From assembly GCF_014648575.1 (NCBI RefSeq), contig NZ_BMRJ01000004.1:91491-155490 (forward strand): a DNA stretch of 64,000 bases, given 5' to 3'. The notes beneath the pieces are model-generated. The model saw nothing but the letters and a program-made list of their open reading frames with translations, had not been told where the DNA came from and did not search any database. Shown here piece after piece: positions 35,217-44,183 of this stretch. The stretch comes from Agromyces mediolanus. GTDB taxonomy: Bacteria > Actinomycetota > Actinomycetes > Actinomycetales > Microbacteriaceae. The first letter of the stretch is position 1, and the number at the start of each line of letters is the position of its first letter. The translations under genes were made by a program, and so were the position numbers.

Positions 35217-35942
35217 TCAGGCGCTGAGCTTCGCCGCCCGGTCGAAGATCAGCTTGTAGAGCACGCCTGCGATGAGTCCGCCGACGATCGGGGCGACGAT
35301 CGAGGCCCAGAGCTGCACGAGCGCCTCGCTGCCGCCGAAGATCGCCGTCGCGATCGAGCGGGCCGGGTTGAACGAGCCGTTCGTGATCGGGCCCGCGACG
35401 AGCACCAGCACGGTCAGCGTGAGACCGATGGCCAGCGGGGCGAAGTTCGCCGCGGCGCGGCCCGCCGAGGTCACGCCGAGGATGACGAACAGGAAGACCG
35501 CCGTGGCGACGATCTCGGCGATGAAGAAGGCACCGATGCCGAAGCCGGCGGGGGAGAGCTCGTCGTAGCCCGTCGAGGCCGAGCGGAACGTCGCGACGAC
35601 GTCGGCCCCGGGAGCGCTCGCGACGATGCCGAGCAGCACGACGGCGCCCAGGATGCCGCCGACGATCTGCGCGACGAGGTACCCGGCGACGTCCTTCCAC
35701 GCGAAACGACCGGCGACCGCGAGGCCGAGCGTCACCGCGGGGTTGAAGTGCCCGCCCGAGATCGGACCGAAGGCGTAGGCGGCGACGAGCACGCTGAGGC
35801 CGAGCGCGAAGGCGACGCCGAGGAGGGTGGCGTTGGCGGACGAGAAGATCGCCGCGCCGATGACGCCGAAGACGAGGATGAAGGTGCCGAGGAATTCGGC
35901 GGTGAGCTTCTGCCCCGTCGAGGGGGCGGCCGTTCCGGCCAT
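35217..35942 (-). CDS. Aquaporin, MIP family (AqpZ-like)
   Basis: This 241-residue channel has six membrane spans and both NPA loops, GGHFNPAVTLG and NGSFNPARS. EFLGTFILVFGVIG begins helix 1. The residues around the loops look more like water-selective AqpZ than glycerol facilitators, but this is not decisive. AAAGGA eight bases before ATG 35942 fixes the start; the frame continues upstream without resemblance. The leader contains an 8-bp hairpin. Confidence 0.88.
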   Translation of the reverse strand: MAGTAAPSTGQKLTAEFLGTFILVFGVIGAAIFSSANATLLGVAFALGLSVLVAAYAFGPISGGHFNPAVTLGLAVAGRFAWKDVAGYLVAQIVGGILGAVVLLGIVASAPGADVVATFRSASTGYDELSPAGFGIGAFFIAEIVATAVFLFVILGVTSAGRAAANFAPLAIGLTLTVLVLVAGPITNGSFNPARSIATAIFGGSEALVQLWASIVAPIVGGLIAGVLYKLIFDRAAKLSA

Positions 35943-35969
35943 GCTGGTGTCCTTTCCTAGGGAGACGAA

Positions 35970-35988
35970 TCGCCTCCTGCGGAGGCGA
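35970..35988 (-). promoter_or_regulatory. Hairpin in the aquaporin leader
   Basis: TCGCCTCC and GGAGGCGA form a perfect 8-bp stem with a 3-base loop, about 28 bases upstream of the aquaporin ATG and just before its AAAGGA site. It could affect translation or mRNA stability. A -10-like TAGGCT lies at 36028-36023 on this strand. Confidence 0.4.
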
Positions 35989-36137
35989 CGAAACGGCGCG
36001 GGACCCCTCCGCGCCGGGCATGAGCCTATCGAGAACACGGATCGCCGAAGCGGCGAGGCGCACCGGTGTGTCGCGCCACGACGTCGGATGACGGCGGGCG
36101 ACATCGCGTGCCGCATCGGGCCGCTCGGAGGCGACGG

Positions 36138-37523
36138 CTACAGCCGGCCAGCGGCCTTCAACGCCAGATAGCGGTCTGCGAGCGCGGGCGGGAGCTCGTG
36201 CGGCGGGGCGCTCACCGTCTCCGCGCCGAGCCGGCGGATGGCCGCCTCGACCCGTGCCCCGTCGAGCAGGGCGCGCTCGGCGGCGGCGGCCCGGTAGACG
36301 TCGTCGAGGTCCTCGGTGCGGGCGCTCGCGGCCACGGCCTCGGGATCGGCCACCGAGGCGACGATCACGAGGTGGCGTGAGGTGAGCTGCGGGAGCATGG
36401 CGAGCAGACCGGCGGCGTTCGCGGGCGAGTCCACGCCCGTGAGGAGGACGACGAGCGCGCGACGGCTGGTGAGCCGCCGCACCTGCGCGGGGACGGCGGC
36501 CCAGTCGGCCTCGATGAGCTCCGGGTCGATGGTTGCCATGACGTCGACGAGCTTCGCGAGCAGTTCGGCCCCGTTCGCCCCGTGCACCCGGCCGCGGACG
36601 CGGCGGTCCCAGGCGAGCCAGTCGACCCGGTCGCCGGCGTGCGAGGCGAGGGCGGAGAGCAGCAGGGAGGCCTCGAAGGCCGTGTCGAGCCTGGGCTCGT
36701 CGGCGACGCGGGCGGCCGCGGTCCGCGAGGTGTCGGTGACGATCACGATGCGCCGGTCACGCTCCGGGCGCCAGGTGCGCACCATCAGCCGGGTGCCGCC
36801 CGGGGCGTCGGGGTCGGTGCGGCGCGCGGTCGCCCGCCAGTCGATCGAGCGGACGTCGTCGCCGCGGACGTACTCCCGGATGGAGTCGAATTCGGTGCCT
36901 TGCCCGCGGATCAGGATCGGCGTGCGCCCGTCGAGCTCCCGGAGCCTCGTCAGCCGGGACGGCAGGTGCACCCGCGAGGCGAACGGGGGCAGCACGCGCA
37001 GCACGCCGGGCGCGGCGAGCGTCGCCTGCCGCGACCACAGGCCGAGCGGTCCCGCGCTGCGGATCGTGACCTGCTGGACCCGACGGTCGCCGCGTCGGCG
37101 GGGGACCAGCACGAGGGACACCCGACGCCGTTCGCCGGCGGGGATGCGGAGCCGGGAGCGGTTCGCGCCGACGACGCCGGCGGAGGGCTGCCAGCCGTCG
37201 CGGACGACGGCGCGGAGCGCCCGCCCGCCGAGGTTCTGCACGATGAGGTGCGACTCCGCGGCCTCTCCGAGCCGCACCCGCGGCGGCAGCTCCCGCTGCA
37301 GCGCGACCCGCCGCGGGGAGGCGGCCAGGGAGAGATCGATCGCGCCGAGCCCGACGCAGAGCGCCGCCCAGGCGAGCAGCATGAGCCACGCGGCCTGCCC
37401 CCCGGCGGCCGCCACCGCGGCCGGCGTCGGCGCACCCGACGCGGCGCCCGCCAGCGCACCCGCGACCACGATGGGCACCACGCCGAGCGCGAGGAGCAGC
37501 ACGAACCTCCCGGAGATCGTCAT
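36138..37523 (-). CDS. DUF58 domain protein
   Basis: This 461-residue protein has two N-terminal hydrophobic segments, then a beta-rich region and the DUF58 signature IREYVRGDDVRSIDWRATAR, leading into a vWA-like C-terminal domain (RRIVIVTDTSRTAAAR). It lies one base after moxR. MoxR ATPases and DUF58/vWA proteins act together as chaperone-like complexes, probably maturing or regulating envelope proteins. It is the last gene of the five-gene operon. Confidence 0.87.
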   Translation of the reverse strand: MTISGRFVLLLALGVVPIVVAGALAGAASGAPTPAAVAAAGGQAAWLMLLAWAALCVGLGAIDLSLAASPRRVALQRELPPRVRLGEAAESHLIVQNLGGRALRAVVRDGWQPSAGVVGANRSRLRIPAGERRRVSLVLVPRRRGDRRVQQVTIRSAGPLGLWSRQATLAAPGVLRVLPPFASRVHLPSRLTRLRELDGRTPILIRGQGTEFDSIREYVRGDDVRSIDWRATARRTDPDAPGGTRLMVRTWRPERDRRIVIVTDTSRTAAARVADEPRLDTAFEASLLLSALASHAGDRVDWLAWDRRVRGRVHGANGAELLAKLVDVMATIDPELIEADWAAVPAQVRRLTSRRALVVLLTGVDSPANAAGLLAMLPQLTSRHLVIVASVADPEAVAASARTEDLDDVYRAAAAERALLDGARVEAAIRRLGAETVSAPPHELPPALADRYLALKAAGRL

Positions 37524-37524
37524 C

Positions 37525-38496
37525 TCAGAGCGGGACCCTGACCTGCTGGACGATGCCGCGGAGCACCTGATCGACGGCGACGCCCTCCAGCTCGGCCTCC
37601 GGCCGCAGCTGGACGCGGTGACGCCAGACCGGCAGCAGCATGGCCTGCACGTGGTCGGGCGTCAGGCGCTCGTAGCCGGTCAACCAGGCCCAGGCCTTCG
37701 CCGCGGCCAGCAGGCCGGTCGCCGCCCGCGGGCTGACCCCGAGGCGGAGCGACGGCGCGCGCCGAGTCGCCCGGGCCAGATCGACGAGGTACGCGAGGAC
37801 GTCGTCGGAGGCGCCCACCCGGCCGGCCGCGGCGCGCGCGGCCGAGAGCTCGCCCGCCGAGAGCACGGGCTGGACCCCGGCCGCCTCGAGGTCGTGCGGG
37901 GAGAAGCCGTCGGCGTGACGGCGGAGCATCGCGAACTCGGCGTCGCGCTCGGGCACCTCGAGGACGAGCTTCATGAGGAAGCGGTCGAGCTGCGCCTCGG
38001 GCAGGGAATAGGTGCCCTCGTACTCGATGGGGTTCTGCGTCGCGGCCACGAGGAACGGGTCCGGGAGCGGGCGGGTGACGCCGTCCGCGGAGACCTGCCG
38101 CTCCTCCATCGCCTCGAGCAGCGCCGACTGGGTCTTCGGCGGGGTGCGGTTGATCTCGTCGGCGAGGAGCAGGTTCGTGAAGATCGGGCCCTCGCGGAAC
38201 GCGAACTCGCCCGATCGAGGGTCGTAGGCGAGGGAGCCGGTGACGTCGCCGGGCATCAGGTCGGGAGTGAACTGCAGCCGGCGCGTCTCGAGTCGCAGCG
38301 TGCGGCTCAGGGTGCGCACGAGCAGGGTCTTCGCGACGCCGGGAACGCCCTCGAGCAGGACGTGGCCGTCGGCGAGCAGGGCGATGATGAGGCCGGTGAT
38401 CGCGCCGTCCTGGCCGACGACGGCCTTGCCCACTTCGGCACGCACCCGGTTCAGGGCGTCGCGCAGCTCGGCATCCGTCTGGATGGGGTCGGTCAT
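37525..38496 (-). CDS. MoxR family AAA+ ATPase
   Basis: This 323-residue ATPase has Walker A GVPGVAKT (50-57), Walker B LLLADEINR (D113, E114), the QFTPDLMPGDVTGS insert typical of MoxR, and the sensor region VAATQNPIEYEGTYSLPEAQLDRF. It probably assembles or remodels a partner together with the DUF58 protein. Its ATG overlaps the upstream DUF4350 stop (ATGA). Confidence 0.93.
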   Translation of the reverse strand: MTDPIQTDAELRDALNRVRAEVGKAVVGQDGAITGLIIALLADGHVLLEGVPGVAKTLLVRTLSRTLRLETRRLQFTPDLMPGDVTGSLAYDPRSGEFAFREGPIFTNLLLADEINRTPPKTQSALLEAMEERQVSADGVTRPLPDPFLVAATQNPIEYEGTYSLPEAQLDRFLMKLVLEVPERDAEFAMLRRHADGFSPHDLEAAGVQPVLSAGELSAARAAAGRVGASDDVLAYLVDLARATRRAPSLRLGVSPRAATGLLAAAKAWAWLTGYERLTPDHVQAMLLPVWRHRVQLRPEAELEGVAVDQVLRGIVQQVRVPL

Positions 38497-39773
38497 GAGG
38501 GCCTTCCTGGTCGTTCGGTGGTCTGCGTGGGGTCCGCGTCGGGTCGCAGGGTGCGCCGCACCTCGGCCTCGAGCTCGTGGATCGCGGCGGCGAGCTCGAC
38601 GAGCCGCCGGTCGTCGGCCGGCTCCTCGTCGACGAGCAGCCGCTCGGTGGCGTGGGGGGCCCGTCCGGTCGCGAGCGCGGCGGAGACGGCGATCTCACGG
38701 GCATCGGCGGAGCGGGGCAGCTTCAGCAGGCCGAGCAGGCGGCCGAGCGCGCCGATCCGCAGCTGGTCGAGCGCGTGGGTGCGGACCGAGCTGCGTTCGT
38801 AGAGGCGCGCGCGGCCCTCGCGGGTCTCGGCGACGGGGACGTCGACGAGCAGGTCCTCCGCGACGAGCGGTCCGAAACGGCGGCCGCGCCACACCGCCGC
38901 CGCGACGACGAGCGCGATGGTGAGCAGGATGACGGGCGTCACCCAACCCGGGGTGAGCTCGCCGAGCGTCGGGGCGGAGGCGGCATCCACGTCCTCGAGG
39001 CCCGGCACGTACCAGGTGAGCTCCGCCGTCTCGCCGAGGAGCCCGAGTGCGAGCGCCGCGTTGCCGGCCTCGTCGATCGTGTCGTTCGCGAACGCGGTCG
39101 GGGCCGCGACCACCGTGATCCGTCCGCCGTCGCTCGGCCCCTCGGCGAGAGCGACGCCGAACTCGCCGTCGGGGAAGCAGCCCTGCCAGCCCGCGGCCCG
39201 GGCCTCGTCGTCGATTCGGAGCAGACGCTGCCCATCGGAGAGGGTCCCGGCCCGCTCGGCCGCCGGAAGGGCGCAGCCGGCTCGCTCGAGCGGTCCGCTC
39301 GCCGAACCAGCGAGCCGGACGCCGTCGGCGAGCGCGTCGAGCGAGGCGAAGTCGGGGGCGATGACCACGAGGCGATCGGCCGAGCCCGCGAGCTCGGCGA
39401 GCCGTTCGGGTTCGAGGAAGCCCGCCACATCGGCGACCACGACGGTCGCCCCGTCGCGGGCAGCGCTTCGCGCAGCGTCGAAGGTGGAGACCTCGCCGAC
39501 CTCGACGCCCTGCGCGCGGAGCACCTCGACGACGGCCTTCGCCCCGGCCGGGCCGGGATTGTCGGCGCCGAGCGGGGTGCCACCGCCGCTGACCCGGCCC
39601 TGGAGCACGAGCAGCACGACGGCGCCCAGCACCGCGACGGCCGCGATGGCGATCCAGGTGCGGGCGCGGTGCAGGCCGCCGCGCAGGGTCGGCGTGAGCG
39701 AGGTCGCCGCCCGGGCGCCGGTGTCCGTTGGGGTCGCCGGCGCAACGGCCTCGGGCACGCTCGGGCCGCTCAC
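38493..39773 (-). CDS. DUF4350 domain membrane protein
   Basis: This 426-residue protein has one N-terminal span (about 39-58), an extracytoplasmic DUF4350 domain (LGADNPGPAGAKAVVEVLRAQGVEV) and a second span near 295-315. The cytoplasmic C-terminus includes RSSVRTHALDQLRIGALGRLLGLL. GTG 39773 overlaps the DUF4129 stop as GTGA, while the very long upstream frame is shadow. It is part of the MoxR operon; role unknown. Confidence 0.82.
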   Translation of the reverse strand: MSGPSVPEAVAPATPTDTGARAATSLTPTLRGGLHRARTWIAIAAVAVLGAVVLLVLQGRVSGGGTPLGADNPGPAGAKAVVEVLRAQGVEVGEVSTFDAARSAARDGATVVVADVAGFLEPERLAELAGSADRLVVIAPDFASLDALADGVRLAGSASGPLERAGCALPAAERAGTLSDGQRLLRIDDEARAAGWQGCFPDGEFGVALAEGPSDGGRITVVAAPTAFANDTIDEAGNAALALGLLGETAELTWYVPGLEDVDAASAPTLGELTPGWVTPVILLTIALVVAAAVWRGRRFGPLVAEDLLVDVPVAETREGRARLYERSSVRTHALDQLRIGALGRLLGLLKLPRSADAREIAVSAALATGRAPHATERLLVDEEPADDRRLVELAAAIHELEAEVRRTLRPDADPTQTTERPGRPS

Positions 39774-40420
39774 ACCGGCACCGCCGGTCCGTGCGCGACC
39801 GCGTCGACGGGCGGGGTCGTCGCGATGACGGTCTCGAGCGCGGTCAGTTGCTCGTACTCGGCTGCGCCGCCGCTGCGGCCCAGGTAGCGGACCTCGTCGA
39901 ACGCCCGCGCGGCCTGCTGCAGCCCGGCGGCGTGCTCGGGGAACGGTGTCGTCGCCGCCGCGGCGATCGCGTGCGCCGTCGTGCCGGGATGGACGCGCAC
40001 GAGCTCGCGTTCGGTGAGGCCGCGGGCGAGCGCCCGGAACCGCTCCTCGATGGCGAGGGGCCAGTCGCCGCGCTGCGCGGCGAGCGCGGCGGCCCTGCGG
40101 AGCTCGTCGAGCCCGCGGACGTCGCCGTCCTCGAACAACGGGACCTGCGCGGCGCGCCGTCGTCGGAGCCTGGGCACGCCGAACACCAGCAGCCCGATGA
40201 CGACGAGGGCGACCACGATGAGGACCACGATCCCGATGACGAAGGGCTGCGGCACCCCGCCGGCCCCCGAGAAGAGCTCGCCCAGCCACTCGCCGATGCG
40301 CTGCATCAGCCGGTCGAACCAGCTCGGCTCGGCCGCACGGTACTCGGGCTTCGCGAGCTCGTCGATGAGCCAGCGCCGGGCCTCCTCGGCATCCGGGTCG
40401 ACCGGGATCTCGATGCGCAC
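39770..40420 (-). CDS. DUF4129 domain membrane protein
   Basis: This 216-residue protein has a cytosolic amphipathic N-terminus, one strong span (about 60-85, FVIGIVVLIVVALVVIGLLVF) and the C-terminal DUF4129 helical domain with GDWPLAIEERFRALARGLTERELV and TAHAIA. DUF4129 genes commonly sit with moxR, DUF58 and DUF4350 genes. It is six bases downstream of the 409-residue membrane protein gene. Confidence 0.84.
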   Translation of the reverse strand: MRIEIPVDPDAEEARRWLIDELAKPEYRAAEPSWFDRLMQRIGEWLGELFSGAGGVPQPFVIGIVVLIVVALVVIGLLVFGVPRLRRRRAAQVPLFEDGDVRGLDELRRAAALAAQRGDWPLAIEERFRALARGLTERELVRVHPGTTAHAIAAAATTPFPEHAAGLQQAARAFDEVRYLGRSGGAAEYEQLTALETVIATTPPVDAVAHGPAVPV

Positions 40421-40426
40421 GGCGGT

Positions 40427-41656
40427 TCAGGCCCAGCCCGGCGAGCTCGCGAGCGGTGCCGCGGACGGCACGAACGGGTCGCCGACCGGGGAGCCGGCCT
40501 CGCGGAGCTCGACGTGCCGCTGCAGGACGAGGTCGAGCCCCTCTTTGCGCATGCGGAGGTCGAGGTAGACGACGGCGACGACGGCGGACTGGACGACGGC
40601 CGTGACCGCGCCGATGACGAGCGAGAGCACCATCGAGATCGCGTAGACGGCGATGATCGCGCCCGCCCCGCTGCCCGTGCCGGTCGGATCGATGAGGCCG
40701 GCGATGATGCCGCCGATGAGCGTGACCGGCGTCGTCACGAGCTGGGCGGCGAAGTACAGGATGACGGCGACGAGCGCCTCGACGCCGAACGTGCGCCAGA
40801 AATACCCGTTCGTGAGCTGCCACGAGCGGGCGATCGCGCGGCCGACGCCGACGTGCTCCATGACGATGACGCTCGGGACGAGGGACAGCTTCACGGCGAG
40901 CCAGACGCCGAGCGCGACGACGCCGAGCGCGACCACGCCGACGATGAGGACGGTCGCGACGATGCCGCCGACTCCGCCCGAAGTGACCGAGGCGAAGCCG
41001 ACGCCCACGAGGACGCCGAGCAGCACGACGGCGAGGATCGCGACGACGACGGCGATCGCGACGAGCAGGGTCCAGCCGACGAGGGGCCAGATGCGTCGGG
41101 CGGTGCGCCGCCACAGCTCGCCGAAGCGGAGCCGCTCGCCGAGCGTGCTGCTCGCCACCTCGACGACCATGATGCCCTGCAAGAACGCGCTGCCCACGAT
41201 GGACAGCGCCATGGGGATCAGCATCAGCAGCAGGAAGCCTCCGACCGCCCCCGCGGTGATCGCGTCCTGGTCGGCGACGCTCGCGGAGCCGAGCCGCGCG
41301 GTCATCGCGAAGAAGAACGGGACGAAGGCGCCGACGGTGGTCAGCGCGACGACGAGCTGCACGATCAGCCCGCTGCCCAGCACCGGCCCCGGATTGCGCC
41401 GGAGCGTGCGGAACGGCGCCCACATCAGCGTGCCGAAGCCGAGCGGTCGGAGCGGCAGGAGGCCCGGCTTCGGCGGCGGCGTCCATCCCGGCTGGGGCGC
41501 GCCGTATCCGGGCGGGGGCGTGGCGCCGTAGGCCTGCTGGGAGCCGTTCGCCCACTGCGGCGCGCCGGGGGCTGACCAGGGACCGGGGACCGGGCCGCCG
41601 TTCGCCGGCGGCGGCCACGCGCCCTCTGCGGGCGGCTGCCACTGCGGATCGGTCAC
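40427..41656 (-). CDS. Multipass membrane protein with a Pro/Gly-rich N-terminus
   Basis: This 409-residue protein opens with about 65 residues rich in Pro, Gly, Gln, Trp and Tyr (disordered, cytoplasmic), then has about eight hydrophobic segments. RPLGFGTLMWAPFRTLRRNPG and GVGRAIARSWQLTNGYFWRTF resemble families annotated as glycerophosphodiester phosphodiesterase membrane domain. No phosphodiesterase active site is present. AAGGAG eight bases before GTG 41656 marks it as operon leader. Function unknown. Confidence 0.75.
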   Translation of the reverse strand: MTDPQWQPPAEGAWPPPANGGPVPGPWSAPGAPQWANGSQQAYGATPPPGYGAPQPGWTPPPKPGLLPLRPLGFGTLMWAPFRTLRRNPGPVLGSGLIVQLVVALTTVGAFVPFFFAMTARLGSASVADQDAITAGAVGGFLLLMLIPMALSIVGSAFLQGIMVVEVASSTLGERLRFGELWRRTARRIWPLVGWTLLVAIAVVVAILAVVLLGVLVGVGFASVTSGGVGGIVATVLIVGVVALGVVALGVWLAVKLSLVPSVIVMEHVGVGRAIARSWQLTNGYFWRTFGVEALVAVILYFAAQLVTTPVTLIGGIIAGLIDPTGTGSGAGAIIAVYAISMVLSLVIGAVTAVVQSAVVAVVYLDLRMRKEGLDLVLQRHVELREAGSPVGDPFVPSAAPLASSPGWA

Positions 41657-41773
41657 GAACGGGCTCCTTCCGGCGGTCTTCCCATGCTTTCACATCCGGA
41701 ACGGAACGCGTCGCCGCCGTGCACAGGCGGGGGCGCGAGCACCCGGATCCCGCCCCCGCCGCCGCCGAACGGC

Positions 41774-41779
41774 TACGCT
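41774..41779 (+). promoter_or_regulatory. -10-like TACGCT upstream of mtrA
   Basis: TACGCT at 41774-41779 would start transcription near 41786, giving a leader of about 45 bases with GGAG ten bases before ATG 41832. No clear MtrA-box direct repeat is recognised by eye. Confidence 0.4.
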
Positions 41780-41831
41780 GGGACGACCGGCCACGTCGCA
41801 GAAGCCCCGGCCCGAGCGGAGATGTGAATCG

Positions 41832-42512
41832 ATGTCCCAACGCATCCTGGTCGTCGACGACGACACGGCCCTCGCCGAGATGATCGGCATCGTGCTGCGT
41901 TCGGAGGGCTTCGAGCCGATCTTCTGCAGCGACGGCGCGCAGGCCGTCGAGGCGTTCCGCGAGGCGCGACCCGACCTCGTCCTCCTCGATCTCATGCTCC
42001 CGGGAATGGACGGCATCGAGGTCTGCGGCCGCATCCGGGCCGAGTCAGGCACGCCGATCATCATGCTCACCGCCAAGAGCGACACGGCCGACGTGGTGCG
42101 CGGGCTGGAGTCCGGCGCCGACGACTACATCGTGAAGCCCTTCAACCCGAAGGAGCTCATCGCGCGGATCCGCACCCGACTGCGCCCGGCGCCCGAGCAG
42201 GCGCCCGAGACGCTCGGCGTCGGCGACCTCGTCATCGACGTCGCCGGGCACGAGGTGCGGCGCGGCGACGAGCGCATCAATCTGACGCCCCTCGAGTTCG
42301 ACCTGCTGCACACCCTGGCCGCGAAGCCGCAGCAGGTGTTCACGCGGGAGATGCTGCTCGAGCAGGTCTGGGGCTACCACTACAAGGCCGACACCCGGCT
42401 CGTCAACGTCCACGTGCAGCGCCTCCGCGCGAAGGTCGAGCACGACCCCGACAATCCCCGCATCGTCATGACCGTGCGCGGCGTGGGCTACCGCGCCGGC
42501 GCCACCACCTAG
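41832..42512 (+). CDS. mtrA: Response regulator MtrA
   Basis: This 226-residue OmpR-type regulator has acidic pocket D9-D11, phosphoacceptor D53 (LVLLDLMLPGMDG), T80, K102 (VKPFNP) and a winged-helix domain with NLTPLEFDLLHTL and DTRLVNVHVQRLRAKVE. In actinobacteria MtrA couples cell division and wall remodelling and is essential in mycobacteria. It is followed after three bases by its kinase gene and then lpqB, the canonical operon. Confidence 0.96.
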   Translation: MSQRILVVDDDTALAEMIGIVLRSEGFEPIFCSDGAQAVEAFREARPDLVLLDLMLPGMDGIEVCGRIRAESGTPIIMLTAKSDTADVVRGLESGADDYIVKPFNPKELIARIRTRLRPAPEQAPETLGVGDLVIDVAGHEVRRGDERINLTPLEFDLLHTLAAKPQQVFTREMLLEQVWGYHYKADTRLVNVHVQRLRAKVEHDPDNPRIVMTVRGVGYRAGATT

Positions 42513-42515
42513 GCC

Positions 42516-44183
42516 ATGAGCTCGGCCGAGGCGGCGCCGGCGACGCTGCGGATCGGCCGCTGGCGAGGCATCCCGCGGCGGCTGGCGTCACTCTGGCGCC
42601 ACTCGCTGCAGTTCCGCACCGTGCTGATCACCCTCGCGCTGTCCGGCCTCGCGATCCTCGTCATCGGGCTGTACATCAGCTTCAGCGTGGCCTCGAACCT
42701 GTTCCAGACGCAGCTCGACCAGGTGCTCGGCTCATCGAACAACGCCACGGCCGCCGCGCAGCGCATCCTCAATCCCTCGGACGCGTCCGACCAGGCCGCC
42801 ATGCAGTCCCTCATGGACTCGACGGTGAAGATCGTGCAGTCGAGCTCGGGGAGCTCGCTCATCGGCGTCTACCGGGCGCCCGAGCAGGACCCGTCGACGA
42901 TCGCCCCGCTCGGCAGCATCGCCCCCGGCCTCGAAGCCGTGTTGACCGACGAACTGCGCGAGCGGGTGCAGGAGAACCCGGGCGGCCAGTTCTGGCAGTC
43001 CGTGGCCCTCGACGACGGCGCGGGCGGCACGGACCCCGGGGTGGTCGTCGGCTCCGATCTGCAGGTGCCGGGCGCCGGCCGGTACGAGCTGTACATCGGC
43101 TACGACTTCGCCGACGCCCAGCAGACCCTCGACCAGATGCAGGCCACCGGCGTCGTCGGGGCGATCGCGCTCCTCGCGCTCCTCGCGGTCGTCACGCTCC
43201 TCGTCGTCCGCTGGGTCATCGAGCCGATCCGTACCGCGGCGATGACGAGTCGGCGGCTCGCCGCGGGCGACCTCGGCGTGCGGATGCCGGAGAAGGGCGA
43301 GGACGAGCTCGCCACCCTCGCCGCCTCGTTCAACGGCATGGCCGACAGCCTGCAGGCGCGCATCCGGGAACTCGCCGAGCTCTCCGTCGTGCAGCAGCGC
43401 TTCGTCTCGGACGTCTCGCACGAGCTGCGTACGCCGCTCACGACGATCCGGCTCGCCGGAGACGTGCTCTACGGGCAGCGCGACGACTTCCCCGGCCCGA
43501 CCGCGAGGACCGTCGAACTCCTGCACACCCAGACCGACCGATTCGAGCAGCTCCTCGCCGACCTGCTGGAGATCAGCCGCTACGACGCCGGCTCCGTCGA
43601 GCTCGCGACGGAGCCCACGAACCTCGTGCATCTCGCCGGCGATGCGATCGAGTCGATGCACGAACTCGCGCAGGAGCGGGGCAGTGAGCTGCGGCTCGAT
43701 GCTCCCGGCGGCCACCTCGACGCGCAGGTCGACCCCCGGCGGATCCGCCGCATCGTCCGGAACCTCCTCGGCAACGCGATCGAGCACGGCGAGGGCAGAC
43801 CGATCGTGATCGCGGTCGACTCGAACGAGCAGGCGGTGGCGCTGAGCGTCCGCGACTACGGGCTCGGCATGAGCGAGGAGGAGCAGGCGCACGTCTTCGA
43901 CCGCTTCTGGCGAGCGGACCCGAGTCGCACCAGGACCATCGGCGGCACCGGGCTCGGGCTCGCGATCTCGCTCGAGGACGCGGTCGCCCACGGCGGGGCG
44001 CTCGACCTCTGGTCGCGCCCGGGCGTGGGGACCGTCTTCCGGCTCACCATCCCGAGGAAGGCGGGCGGGGAGTTCGGCGAGTCGCCGCTCCCGCTCGCAC
44101 CGGTCGACCCGGAAGCGGTCGGGCCCGGCGCGCCGAACACGGTGACCACGGACACGAAGAGCCTGGGGGTGCCCGATGCGTAA
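42516..44183 (+). CDS. mtrB: Sensor histidine kinase MtrB
   Basis: This 555-residue kinase has two spans (about 37-58 and 210-232) around an extracytoplasmic sensor domain, then HAMP, the H-box SDVSHELRTPLTT (H302), N-box RNLLGNAIEHGEG, and G-boxes DYGLGMSEEE and GGTGLGLAI. It phosphorylates MtrA and responds to division-site or envelope cues. The C-terminus overlaps lpqB by eight bases. Length matches mycobacterial MtrB (567). Confidence 0.95.
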   Translation: MSSAEAAPATLRIGRWRGIPRRLASLWRHSLQFRTVLITLALSGLAILVIGLYISFSVASNLFQTQLDQVLGSSNNATAAAQRILNPSDASDQAAMQSLMDSTVKIVQSSSGSSLIGVYRAPEQDPSTIAPLGSIAPGLEAVLTDELRERVQENPGGQFWQSVALDDGAGGTDPGVVVGSDLQVPGAGRYELYIGYDFADAQQTLDQMQATGVVGAIALLALLAVVTLLVVRWVIEPIRTAAMTSRRLAAGDLGVRMPEKGEDELATLAASFNGMADSLQARIRELAELSVVQQRFVSDVSHELRTPLTTIRLAGDVLYGQRDDFPGPTARTVELLHTQTDRFEQLLADLLEISRYDAGSVELATEPTNLVHLAGDAIESMHELAQERGSELRLDAPGGHLDAQVDPRRIRRIVRNLLGNAIEHGEGRPIVIAVDSNEQAVALSVRDYGLGMSEEEQAHVFDRFWRADPSRTRTIGGTGLGLAISLEDAVAHGGALDLWSRPGVGTVFRLTIPRKAGGEFGESPLPLAPVDPEAVGPGAPNTVTTDTKSLGVPDA

